Positions 1-7,343 of a DNA stretch of 64,000 nt are shown in pieces. The stretch lies in NCBI RefSeq assembly GCF_011602085.1, contig NZ_JAAONY010000003.1, positions 62,001-126,000 of the forward strand. The letters run 5' to 3'. The translations under genes were made by a program, and so were the position numbers. Within the stretch, counting starts at the first letter, position 1. Each line of letters begins with the position of its first letter. The DNA comes from Pseudoteredinibacter isoporae. GTDB taxonomy: Bacteria; Pseudomonadota; Gammaproteobacteria; Pseudomonadales; Cellvibrionaceae. Below the pieces are notes generated by a model. The model did no database searches. It worked only from the letters and a program-made list of their open reading frames with translations, and was not told where the DNA came from.

Positions 1-708
1 GCACGAGAGCACAATCTGATCATAAGGAGCATCGGAATTGCCTCCTGCACGCTGATGATTATTCTTTGTCAGTCACGAGTGGCCTGGTTGTTACTATTGC
101 TGATTTTTCCCGTGTATTTTTTTGCGCGCCTTACGGCGCAACGGTGGATATATGTCCTTATGGGTGCCTTAGTCCCAGTGTTTATTCTTTTCTCTGTTGA
201 GATTTTCGAAATTCTCAATACCACCATGGACAACATTAAAAATTCACGTCCGGACTCCACTCGAGTGCGTGCCGAGCTGGCGCAAATCGCACTGCAAAGT
301 TGGGAGTCCGATGCCTATCTGTTCGGCCATGGCATTGTCATTGCCGGCCCCAAAAGCGTGGAATTCATGCCCATTGGTTCACACCACAGTTGGTACGGTT
401 TGCTCTATGTAAAAGGTCTCGTTGGCCTGCTCGCCTTTGCCACCCCCCTGATACTGAGCCTGCTGTATCTGTTCTGGCGAGCCAATGCGCACCCGGATAT
501 CGCTACCGGTTTTGCTTTGGTGGTTATTCTCTGTGTCTACAGCTTTACGGAAAATCTGGAGATTCTGGCCTACCTCATCTGGCCTGCCCTCCTCTGGATT
601 GGCGCCAGTTTGAATCCCAGAAGGGAGTTTTTGTCGCAAATTACAACAGTTGAAAACCAAGCCGTTCGCAATTTGCGAAGTAAGCATACTCACTCTCATT
701 CCGCCTGA
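1..708 (+). CDS. O-antigen ligase / Wzy-like polymerase (5' truncated)
   Basis: The frame is open from base 1, so the start lies upstream of the window and only the last ~235 residues are present. What remains is hydrophobic, with several membrane helices. It has the CQSRVAW stretch typical of the Wzy_C/O-antigen-ligase family, followed by a periplasmic-type loop with GSHHSWYG and closing membrane segments. Such proteins polymerise or ligate lipid-linked repeat units on the periplasmic face of the inner membrane. Position at the head of a glycosyltransferase cluster supports an exopolysaccharide polymerase role. Its last codons contain a 13-bp inverted repeat (666-678) that recurs upstream of the other units of this locus. 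Polymerase versus ligase cannot be decided. Confidence 0.75.
   Translation, partial: AREHNLIIRSIGIASCTLMIILCQSRVAWLLLLLIFPVYFFARLTAQRWIYVLMGALVPVFILFSVEIFEILNTTMDNIKNSRPDSTRVRAELAQIALQSWESDAYLFGHGIVIAGPKSVEFMPIGSHHSWYGLLYVKGLVGLLAFATPLILSLLYLFWRANAHPDIATGFALVVILCVYSFTENLEILAYLIWPALLWIGASLNPRREFLSQITTVENQAVRNLRSKHTHSHSA
666..678. promoter_or_regulatory. Candidate enhancer (UAS) for the NtrC-type activator, site 1
   Basis: TCGCAATTTGCGA is a perfect inverted repeat with 6-bp arms around one base. It lies inside the 3' end of the upstream coding region, 82 bp before the -24 element at 761. The same 13 bases recur at 5490-5502 and a 10/13 variant at 7185-7197. Position and symmetry fit an activator-dimer site; the assignment is inferred. 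Confidence 0.5.
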
Positions 709-760
709 TCAAATCAAATAATAGTCTAATAAAATCAATAACCTACAAAACTCGAACAGT

Positions 761-776
761 TGGTATATGGCTTGCA
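761..776 (+). promoter_or_regulatory. Sigma-54 promoter candidate (-24/-12)
   Basis: TGGTATATGGCTTGCA has the invariant GG and GC separated by exactly 10 bases and a complete TTGC -12 block. It is about 37 bases upstream of the start at 813. An inverted-repeat enhancer candidate sits 82 bp upstream, and a sigma-54 activator is encoded in the same locus. Confidence 0.65.
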
Positions 777-812
777 ACATCTGCCTTGAAATACGGAATC
801 TGGAGGTGTTTT

Positions 813-1982
813 ATGAGTAAGGCATTTTTATACGGTTACTACGGAATGCACAATGCCGGAGACAACGCGCTCTTATTGGCCGCCGCCTGGGGAGCCCGAC
901 ACTACCTGCATACCGAAGACTTTACGGTAAACTCCCCTTCCACATTCAAGCTGCCAGTCCTGGGACATATCGATAGACTGATTCGTGAAAAGCAGCTTTT
1001 TCGCGGACAAAATCGCTTGCATCAATACGGCGCTGCCTGGAAGAACGATCACCTGATTTTCGGCGGCGGCAGTGTCTTGCATTGCGCGCGGGATATCCGA
1101 CACATGCGACATCTGTGCAGCTTAAACCAGGGCATGTCCCTGGCACTCGGCGTTGGCCTGGGACCGTTCAAAAATGCCGCCGCTGAACGTGAGTGTAAAA
1201 AGTTTCTTGAGCGCTGCGATTTTATTGGCTTGAGGGACAAGCACAGCTATCGCGTAGCCAAAGAGCTTGCACCCAATGCTCACACCGAATTGACATTCGA
1301 TCTGGCCCCCATGTTATTGAGCATTCCCAGTTTGAAAGCCATGCCAAGTGCTTTGCATCCGGTTTCCACGGTATCGCAAAACCCCGAAGAATCGACAAAC
1401 AAACGTCGAGGCATCGCCGTTGCTCTGTGCCCGGTAGAACGTTTTAAAGGTGATTTTGCGGCTGAAACCCATCGTCTCAAAGCTCTGGCTAGAAGCCTGG
1501 CTCTGGTTCACGCCCTGACCGGCGAGCCCATTTACCTGTTCGATTTTAACGGTCACAAAAGCCTTGGCGACAGCGCCGTTCACAAGCAATTAAAACAGCT
1601 GATCCCGAGTAAAGTGCCCGTCATCTATTATCACTACCAGAGCAACCCGGTAGCGATTATTGAAAAATTTAAACGCATGCGCGCCGTTATTGCCATGCGC
1701 TTACACGCAGCTGTGTTTGGCTATTTGGCGAGCACACCAACCCTTACCCTTTCCTACCATTCGAAATGCGATGGCTGGAACGATCAAATTGCCTTGCCGG
1801 AGAACCACCGCTTCGATGCCTTCGCCATCAATGAAATGAAACTGCAAAAAGTGCTGCTGGATGGTTTGTCTGAAGGTTTTGCCAAACCTGGTCTCACTCA
1901 CTCGCGAGCCCTGCAAAAATCGCTGAAAAATTTTTGTCTCGATCAATTCTCAATGGAGGAAGCCCTATGTTTACAACATTAA
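813..1982 (+). CDS. Polysaccharide pyruvyl transferase family protein
   Basis: About 389 residues. The N-terminus GYYGMHNAGDNALL matches the nucleotide-binding start of the WcaK/CsaB polysaccharide pyruvyl transferase family (PF04230). FGGGSVLH and the later AMRLHAAVFGYL segment are also typical. The family transfers pyruvyl groups from phosphoenolpyruvate to sugars of surface polysaccharides in the cytoplasm. ATG 813 is chosen over an in-frame ATG-like start at 786 because GGAGGT (802-807) sits at ideal spacing. The 3' end overlaps the next gene by 16 bases, suggesting translational coupling. A sigma-54-type promoter lies just upstream. Acceptor sugar unknown. Confidence 0.82.
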   Translation: MSKAFLYGYYGMHNAGDNALLLAAAWGARHYLHTEDFTVNSPSTFKLPVLGHIDRLIREKQLFRGQNRLHQYGAAWKNDHLIFGGGSVLHCARDIRHMRHLCSLNQGMSLALGVGLGPFKNAAAERECKKFLERCDFIGLRDKHSYRVAKELAPNAHTELTFDLAPMLLSIPSLKAMPSALHPVSTVSQNPEESTNKRRGIAVALCPVERFKGDFAAETHRLKALARSLALVHALTGEPIYLFDFNGHKSLGDSAVHKQLKQLIPSKVPVIYYHYQSNPVAIIEKFKRMRAVIAMRLHAAVFGYLASTPTLTLSYHSKCDGWNDQIALPENHRFDAFAINEMKLQKVLLDGLSEGFAKPGLTHSRALQKSLKNFCLDQFSMEEALCLQH

Positions 1983-3043
1983 ACATTACCGTTGTGATCC
2001 CTCTGTACAACAAGGCACACACCATCGTCGGCACATTGGAATCGGTGATTCAACAAAGCCGCGCTGCAGACGAGATTGTGATAATCGATGACGGTTCCAG
2101 TGATGGATCTGTCGACTGTGTTGAGCGTCATATCGCTGAACAGCAAGCCGCAGAACGCCCATTTGAGTGGAATCGCATTCGTATTATTCGCCAGAACAAC
2201 CAGGGCGTGTCAGCCGCCAGAAACCACGGGATAGCCGTTGCCCGAGGTAACTACATTGCCTTTCTGGACGCTGACGACGCCTGGTTGCCCCAATACCTCG
2301 AGCAAATCGAGAAATTACACAAGGAAAGCCGCGCCTGTCCGGTGCTGGCAACAGCTTACCAATATGAGTTGGCCGACAAGGAATTCAAGCAGGCCCGCTA
2401 TCGCTTCGTAGCACACTCGCGTAATTATTTTGCCATGGTAGCCCGAGGAGACCTGCCCTTTAATTCCTCAAGCGTTTGCATTGCCAAAACGCTTCTGCAA
2501 AAGCTTCAGGGCTTTCCGGTAGGCCAGAGAATGGGAGAAGACCAGGAACTGTGGCAACGTGCCGCCCTCTGTTCGCAAATCGCTTATTCGCCTTTGCAGT
2601 TGAGCTTGTATCGTATCGAGGTTGCGGATCGAGCTTGTGACAGCCAACCCGAACAATCGGAATGCGCTTATAGCCTGCAGCTTTGCGAACTGGCTGAACG
2701 CTTGCCCGCGGACTCTTTGTTACGTGAAGAATTAATCGCCTGTAGTGTCACCCATTTGCGTCAGCTCGCCCGCTTAAACATTCAGTCGGGCAATGCCCAG
2801 GTCGCTCTCAGGTTGCTAAGCAAGGCCTTCCGCCGGATGAACGACAGCAAGACCGCCTGTTATCTTATTTGGGCCAGTGCGGTATGGTGTAAAGGCAAAG
2901 CAATCGCGATGGCCCAGTACTGCAATGCCCTGTTGTCTTCAACGTTTTCTGCAACAAAAACTGGCTCAAATCAAAAACGCCTGTCTGAGCTTCGTTACCG
3001 CCGTCGCTGGCGTGAGACACTGAATCAACAAGAACAATATTGA
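1967..3043 (+). CDS. Family 2 glycosyltransferase
   Basis: GT-A fold glycosyltransferase of about 358 residues. It opens with TVVIPLYNKAHTI, then the IIDDGSSDGS nucleotide-binding segment and the metal-binding motif in AFLDADDAW. These are standard GT2 marks for transfer from a nucleotide sugar to a lipid-linked acceptor at the inner face of the inner membrane. The C-terminal ~120 residues are helical and unassigned. The start at 1967 has GGAGGA (1955-1960) upstream and overlaps the end of the pyruvyl transferase gene, so both are probably co-expressed. A strong symmetrical terminator follows. Sugar specificity cannot be told. Confidence 0.85.
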   Translation: MFTTLNITVVIPLYNKAHTIVGTLESVIQQSRAADEIVIIDDGSSDGSVDCVERHIAEQQAAERPFEWNRIRIIRQNNQGVSAARNHGIAVARGNYIAFLDADDAWLPQYLEQIEKLHKESRACPVLATAYQYELADKEFKQARYRFVAHSRNYFAMVARGDLPFNSSSVCIAKTLLQKLQGFPVGQRMGEDQELWQRAALCSQIAYSPLQLSLYRIEVADRACDSQPEQSECAYSLQLCELAERLPADSLLREELIACSVTHLRQLARLNIQSGNAQVALRLLSKAFRRMNDSKTACYLIWASAVWCKGKAIAMAQYCNALLSSTFSATKTGSNQKRLSELRYRRRWRETLNQQEQY

Positions 3044-3062
3044 CGCCATGGAGTATCATGAG

Positions 3063-3099
3063 GCATTAAAAAAAGGGGCTAAAGCCCCTTTTTTAATGC
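3063..3099. terminator. Bidirectional intrinsic terminator
   Basis: GGGGCT/AGCCCC hairpin with a three-base loop, flanked by an A-run on the left and a T-run on the right, the pairing extending outward to GCATT/AATGC. It lies between convergent glycosyltransferase genes and can serve both strands. Confidence 0.9.
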
Positions 3100-3106
3100 T
3101 TGGCTG

Positions 3107-4123
3107 TTATCCACTCTGTTTGGGTTTGGCTAAGCTGGCAAAAGCCAGATCGCGAACGGCACGATAGATAAACCCTGGAAACAAAGTTAAAAATGCGCCC
3201 GCAATGGTCATTGCGGTTCGACCGGGCTCCTGGAAAAGCACCGAGATATTACAGTACAAAGAACGACTTACGTACCCCAGGGCAGCAGAACTTTGCTTAT
3301 TCATTACAGCCCGGCGAGCAAGATAGCGTAGCTGATAGGCCTTAGCCAGGCTGTAGTGCTTTTCGTAAAAGCTTTTAAAACGAACACGATGCTTGCTGAT
3401 GGCTCGTTCCCAGCTGCTAAGTTGCTTTTCCAGATTGCAAGATAAACCTTCACTGTTCACACGGTAGTAACACAGTGCACGATCGATACCTTCAATTGCC
3501 CACTGTGTGCTTAAAGCCAAACGCAACCAGCAATCGACATCTTCGGACTGACGCAGGTTTTCATCGAAATAATACAGCCGGTCCTTACCCTGATCACCAG
3601 CATCGAAAAATGCGATCTGGTTAAGGGCTGCACGACGCAGTACGGGCGCAGAACCATTACCGACCGGGTTTCGGCAGAAAATATCGCGAGCCGTAATCTG
3701 TTTTACCTTGGGATGTTGCCCAATGCCCATCTCTCGGCTTTCTTCATCCACAAAGAGTGAAGCTGTATAACTCAAACCAAGATTGGCGTTTTCTTCAAAA
3801 TGATCGAAGTGAGCTTGCAGTTTGTCTGGATGCCAAAAATCATCCGAATCGAGAAACGCAATATACAACCCTCGACTATAACGTATGCCCGTGTTGCGAG
3901 CGGCAGACAGGCCGCCATTTTCCTGCTGAATAAGGCGAATGCGACTGTCTTCATAGGCTTTGACCTTGTGCACTGTCTTGTCAGTGCAGCCATCATCTAC
4001 ACAAATAATCTCAAAACGCTCATACGTCTGATCGAGAATGGATTGAATACACTCATCTATATACTTTTCAACATTGTACATAGGCACAACAACCGAAAAA
4101 ATCGGTGGGCTATTCATATTCAT
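3107..4123 (-). CDS. Family 2 glycosyltransferase
   Basis: A 338-residue GT2 enzyme with FSVVVPMYNVEKYI at the N-terminus, ICVDDGCTDKT, GGLSAARNTG and the metal site in AFLDSDDFW, all hallmark GT-A positions. The C-terminal third is helical with basic stretches, possibly membrane-associated. The start at 4123 has GGAGG (4129-4133) at good spacing and lies inside the end of the flippase gene (14-base overlap), so the two are one operon. Expected role is addition of one sugar of the exopolysaccharide repeat unit; donor and linkage unknown. Confidence 0.85.
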   Translation of the reverse strand: MNMNSPPIFSVVVPMYNVEKYIDECIQSILDQTYERFEIICVDDGCTDKTVHKVKAYEDSRIRLIQQENGGLSAARNTGIRYSRGLYIAFLDSDDFWHPDKLQAHFDHFEENANLGLSYTASLFVDEESREMGIGQHPKVKQITARDIFCRNPVGNGSAPVLRRAALNQIAFFDAGDQGKDRLYYFDENLRQSEDVDCWLRLALSTQWAIEGIDRALCYYRVNSEGLSCNLEKQLSSWERAISKHRVRFKSFYEKHYSLAKAYQLRYLARRAVMNKQSSAALGYVSRSLYCNISVLFQEPGRTAMTIAGAFLTLFPGFIYRAVRDLAFASLAKPKQSG

Positions 4124-5372
4124 AACGACCTCCCAGGTGTCTTAATGTCAATAATGAAATGGCACTGCTACTCATAACCATAATGCTCAAAAACGCCAGG
4201 CTGAGCACAAACGTTCTGGCAAACTCATCGGCAGTGCGCACATCGCTGTACAACAAACTCGCGCACAAGCCGATCAACACCGATGCCTGTATGATCAGCT
4301 CTCTCGTAAAACGGGATAGACAACGCTGAAATAGCAAACTGGTATCAAGCAGCAAGATTGCAACACTTGCAAAGCACAACAAGGCCACGAGGGTGCTGGC
4401 CGCTTGCCATTTTTCTCCAAAGAGCAGCGGCACATAAAATTCAGCAGCCAATGATTGAATAAAAAACAGGCTTGAGATCAACAAGGCAAAACCGTAAGCA
4501 TTTAGCAAGCCTTTGCCAGCTTGCCGAGCTTGAACCAGTTTTGTAAGGTGGGGATACAAAGCATGAATATAGGCATTGCCCAGTGATTGTGCGATACCGA
4601 TGGCGGCGTTTCTCGCGAAGCTGTACAAGCCGAACGCTTCGGGCCCCAGGACTCGCGCGGCAATAAAAACATCGCAACTGCTGCGAAGTTGCTTGCAAAT
4701 TTCTGACACAAAAACCCGACTGGATGTTTTCAGCAAGCGTAGCGAATGGCTGATGTCGAATTTAACGGGATAGTCGTGCTCGGTGTATCGATAAAACAAA
4801 ACGCACCACAGTAGCGCTGAACTGATTTTGGCTACCACCACACACCAGGCGTTTTCAGTATAAATCGCGACCAGTGCACAACTCAGGTCTTCCACAACGA
4901 CGCAAAGGGTGCTGAGTAAGGCAAATTTTTTGAGCGCCTGATGTCGATGCAGAAGATTAACGCGCACCATAACCAGCGGATACAGGAGATGACTGATACT
5001 GAGAACTTGCAAGAGAAAGGCAACTGATGGCTGCTCAAAATACACCGCAATCAATTCGGCAAGCGTGCATTGCAGAATGACGGTAACCAGCGCAAGGCCC
5101 CAATTGAGCGCCCCGGCATTCTCACACATCCATTTCAGGTCATCATCTCGACACTGAATAATAAGCGAACCACCCGCCAGTCGAGAGAGACTGCGAAAAG
5201 TCTCATGGCACAGCCCCACAAAGACCATGGTGCCGTACTCTTCAACGCCCAATGCCCGAGCAATCAGCATAATGCTAAGCAGACGACTGACACGATGCGC
5301 ACCCTCACCGCCCAGCAGTGAGGCCAAATTGTGCACAAAACGTCGTTTCGAGCTGAGGGTTTGCGAGTCCAT
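4110..5372 (-). CDS. Wzx-type oligosaccharide flippase
   Basis: About 420 residues, strongly hydrophobic through most of its length, with the N-terminal pattern NLASLLGGEGAHRVSRLLSI leading into LIARALGVEEYG, which is characteristic of polysaccharide/MATE-like flippases (PF01943/PF13440). These move undecaprenyl-linked repeat units across the inner membrane. The start at 5372 is preferred because AAGGAG (5380-5385) precedes it by seven bases; longer starts upstream would place this motif inside the gene. A weak sigma-54-like element and an inverted-repeat enhancer candidate lie upstream. The downstream glycosyltransferase overlaps its end. Confidence 0.83.
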   Translation of the reverse strand: MDSQTLSSKRRFVHNLASLLGGEGAHRVSRLLSIMLIARALGVEEYGTMVFVGLCHETFRSLSRLAGGSLIIQCRDDDLKWMCENAGALNWGLALVTVILQCTLAELIAVYFEQPSVAFLLQVLSISHLLYPLVMVRVNLLHRHQALKKFALLSTLCVVVEDLSCALVAIYTENAWCVVVAKISSALLWCVLFYRYTEHDYPVKFDISHSLRLLKTSSRVFVSEICKQLRSSCDVFIAARVLGPEAFGLYSFARNAAIGIAQSLGNAYIHALYPHLTKLVQARQAGKGLLNAYGFALLISSLFFIQSLAAEFYVPLLFGEKWQAASTLVALLCFASVAILLLDTSLLFQRCLSRFTRELIIQASVLIGLCASLLYSDVRTADEFARTFVLSLAFLSIMVMSSSAISLLTLRHLGGRYEYE

Positions 5373-5397
5373 ATCCAGTCTCCTTTTCATGGAGACT

Positions 5398-5413
5398 TTC
5401 AATATCCGGGCCA
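5398..5413 (-). promoter_or_regulatory. Weak sigma-54-like promoter of the flippase unit
   Basis: Read on the minus strand, TGGCCCGGATATTGAA has a near-perfect -24 block (TGGCCCG) and correct spacing, but the -12 block is TTGA instead of TTGC. A transcript would start just before the AAGGAG of the flippase gene. The enhancer candidate at 5490-5502 is 77 bp upstream. The missing C at -12 lowers confidence. Confidence 0.35.
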
Positions 5414-5489
5414 AGCGAGAAAAATTACACTAAGCCATTGTTTTTATTAGCAATATTAAAGCTCTATCTAACAACAGCAGTAAGACTAT

Positions 5490-5502
5490 TCGCAATTTGC
5501 GA
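5490..5502. promoter_or_regulatory. Candidate enhancer (UAS), site 2
   Basis: Exact second copy of the inverted repeat TCGCAATTTGCGA found at 666-678; the identity extends one base further upstream. It lies in the 164-bp gap between the end of the activator gene and the start of the flippase gene, upstream of the weak sigma-54-like element at 5413. Confidence 0.5.
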
Positions 5503-5536
5503 GGCAGAACAGAAAGCCCAGAGAGGCAAACTCCCC

Positions 5537-7093
5537 TTAATCACTCCACTGCTGCAACTTGCGATACAGGGTTGAGGGGCTTACCTCCAGCAGAGCCGCG
5601 GCCCGGGCAACGTTCTGGTCGCAGTGTGCCAATGCCTGCTCTACGGCTTCCCGCTCTACCTCGCTGAGGGGTTTTGGCACATCAGTGCGGGTTCTGCTTG
5701 GATTCAAAACCGCCGTTTCAGCGCCATTCCCATCGATATGAGCATCAATGTTTGCCGGGGAATGGGGTGGAATAGCTGCCACTGCAGCTACTGGTGGCTT
5801 CGCTCCCATAGAACGGCGCGTCAATGATTCAAGCTCTTCAGGAGGTAATTTCAAAGTGTTATTGAGGTCAGCCGCTGAAATCAGTTGCTCGCTGCACAAA
5901 ATCACCGCGCTGTTGACCGCATTTTCCAATTGGCGAACATTTCCTGGCCAGTGGTAATTGCCTATGAGCGCCTCGCTTTGTTCATCAAAGGCCACCACCA
6001 GCTTGTCTTCCTTAGAGGCATAGCTCTGCAAGAAGTTATTAGCGAGTAACAGGGCATCCCACTCCCGGTCTCGAAGAGGTGGCATATCCACAGAAATCAC
6101 ATTCAGGCGATAATACAAATCTTCCCGTAATTGCCCTTCCTCGATGGCCTTCATTGGGTCGCGGTTGCAGGCGCTGATAAAGCGTATATCCACGGTTTCC
6201 ATCGTGCTGGAGCCCACTTTGGAAAAACTGCCGGTTTGAATGAAACGCAGCAGCTTGGACTGCAATCCAATGTCCATTTCACTGATTTCGTCCAGAAACA
6301 AACTTCCACCATCGGCCATACTGGCCAGGCCCTCACGGTCTTTTACAGCGCCTGAGAAGGCCCCCTTAACATGCCCGAATATCTCCGACTCCAGCAATTC
6401 GCTGGGAATCGCCGCGCAATTCAAGGTAACAAGAGGTTTTTCTGAGCGACGACTGCGCTGGTGCAGTGCTTCAGCGACAAGCTCTTTGCCAGTGCCGCTC
6501 TCGCCTGTAATAAACACGCTGGCATCACTGGGCGCAGCGCGGCTGATAATCTGGTAAACGCATTGCATGGCCAGACTGTCACCCACAAAATTTTCAAAAC
6601 CCTCATGGTTCAAGCAACTTAACTGACTCACACTGCGTTGCAGCATCAAACGTTCAAGGATAAGGCTGCGCAGATAAATCGCCTGCTCCAGACTGCCAAG
6701 CAACTCTTCATTGTCCCAGGGCTTGGTGATATAGCCCCAAATTCGCCCCTGATTAATGGCCTCCAGTACCGTTTCCTTCTCGTTCATACCACTCATGGCA
6801 AGGCGTATGGTCTCGGGATATTCGCTGGCCACTTGGGCCAGGAGGTCAACACCACTCATTTCGGGCATATTCAGATCGGAGACAATGATATCTACCGGGT
6901 CTTTACGCAGTTTTTCGAGTGCTTTCAGTGGTGATTCGTAGAACAGGCAATTTGCATCGCTATCAAAAGTCAGACGCTCGATGGCGTTCAAAATGGCTTG
7001 TTCGTCATCGACAAACAAGATGGTGTAGGGTCTGCGTCGTGCAATTGTATTGGGTTCCATACCTTCGGCCGTAAAAACTCGTTGCTGGCGCAT
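5537..7093 (-). CDS. NtrC-family sigma-54 response regulator
   Basis: About 518 residues in three parts. Residues ~23-140 form a receiver with acidic pocket D29/D30, phospho-acceptor D73 (SDLNMPEM) and K124. Residues ~165-400 are an AAA+ domain with Walker A GESGTGKE (197-204), the sigma-54 contact loop GAFSGA (244-249, S for the usual T) and Walker B GGSLFLDEI. The C-terminus is a Fis-type helix-turn-helix (AARAAALLEVSPSTLYRKLQ region). It should open sigma-54 promoters, and three candidates flank it in the same polysaccharide locus. It resembles activators of PEP-CTERM/exopolysaccharide loci. An alternative ATG lies at 7060; neither start has a convincing ribosome site. No sensor kinase is seen nearby. 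Confidence 0.9.
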   Translation of the reverse strand: MRQQRVFTAEGMEPNTIARRRPYTILFVDDEQAILNAIERLTFDSDANCLFYESPLKALEKLRKDPVDIIVSDLNMPEMSGVDLLAQVASEYPETIRLAMSGMNEKETVLEAINQGRIWGYITKPWDNEELLGSLEQAIYLRSLILERLMLQRSVSQLSCLNHEGFENFVGDSLAMQCVYQIISRAAPSDASVFITGESGTGKELVAEALHQRSRRSEKPLVTLNCAAIPSELLESEIFGHVKGAFSGAVKDREGLASMADGGSLFLDEISEMDIGLQSKLLRFIQTGSFSKVGSSTMETVDIRFISACNRDPMKAIEEGQLREDLYYRLNVISVDMPPLRDREWDALLLANNFLQSYASKEDKLVVAFDEQSEALIGNYHWPGNVRQLENAVNSAVILCSEQLISAADLNNTLKLPPEELESLTRRSMGAKPPVAAVAAIPPHSPANIDAHIDGNGAETAVLNPSRTRTDVPKPLSEVEREAVEQALAHCDQNVARAAALLEVSPSTLYRKLQQWSD

Positions 7094-7184
7094 TCAGTTT
7101 AGTCCAAAAGGCTGAATTTCGCCTTGGGAAGTACAAGCCCTATCGCAGCTTTGTCGCTTTTCAATTTTCCTTTCTTGTTCATTT

Positions 7185-7197
7185 TTGCAAGCTGCGA
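7185..7197. promoter_or_regulatory. Candidate enhancer (UAS), site 3 (variant)
   Basis: TTGCAAGCTGCGA matches the 13-bp repeat at 666 and 5490 in 10 of 13 positions, keeping the right half TGCGA. It is also embedded in a TTTTGCA/TGCAAAA inverted repeat. It lies 96 bp upstream of the -24 element at 7294, in the divergent gap between the activator gene and the WecG-like gene. Confidence 0.4.
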
Positions 7198-7293
7198 TGC
7201 AAAATGGAACTCAGTAGATTGAAGCTTCTAAATTTTGCACAAAAGAAAATTAAATATATATAAAAATCAGTAACTTATATTTTATATTGAAGC

Positions 7294-7309
7294 TGGAACG
7301 CTGTTTGCA
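7294..7309 (+). promoter_or_regulatory. Sigma-54 promoter (-24/-12)
   Basis: TGGAACGCTGTTTGCA fits the TGGCACG-N4-TTGCA consensus with one mismatch in the -24 block and exact GG-N10-GC spacing. It lies 35 bases upstream of the ATG at 7344, in a gap divergent from the sigma-54 activator gene. AT-rich DNA precedes it. Confidence 0.75.
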
Positions 7310-7343
7310 ACAGCCCTGTTGAATCCCACAACAGGAGTTTGCC

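Noticed and set aside
7141-7160. Second enhancer copy near the TCGCAGCTTTGTCG stretch
   Set aside because: Only a half-match to the 13-bp repeat and not symmetrical.
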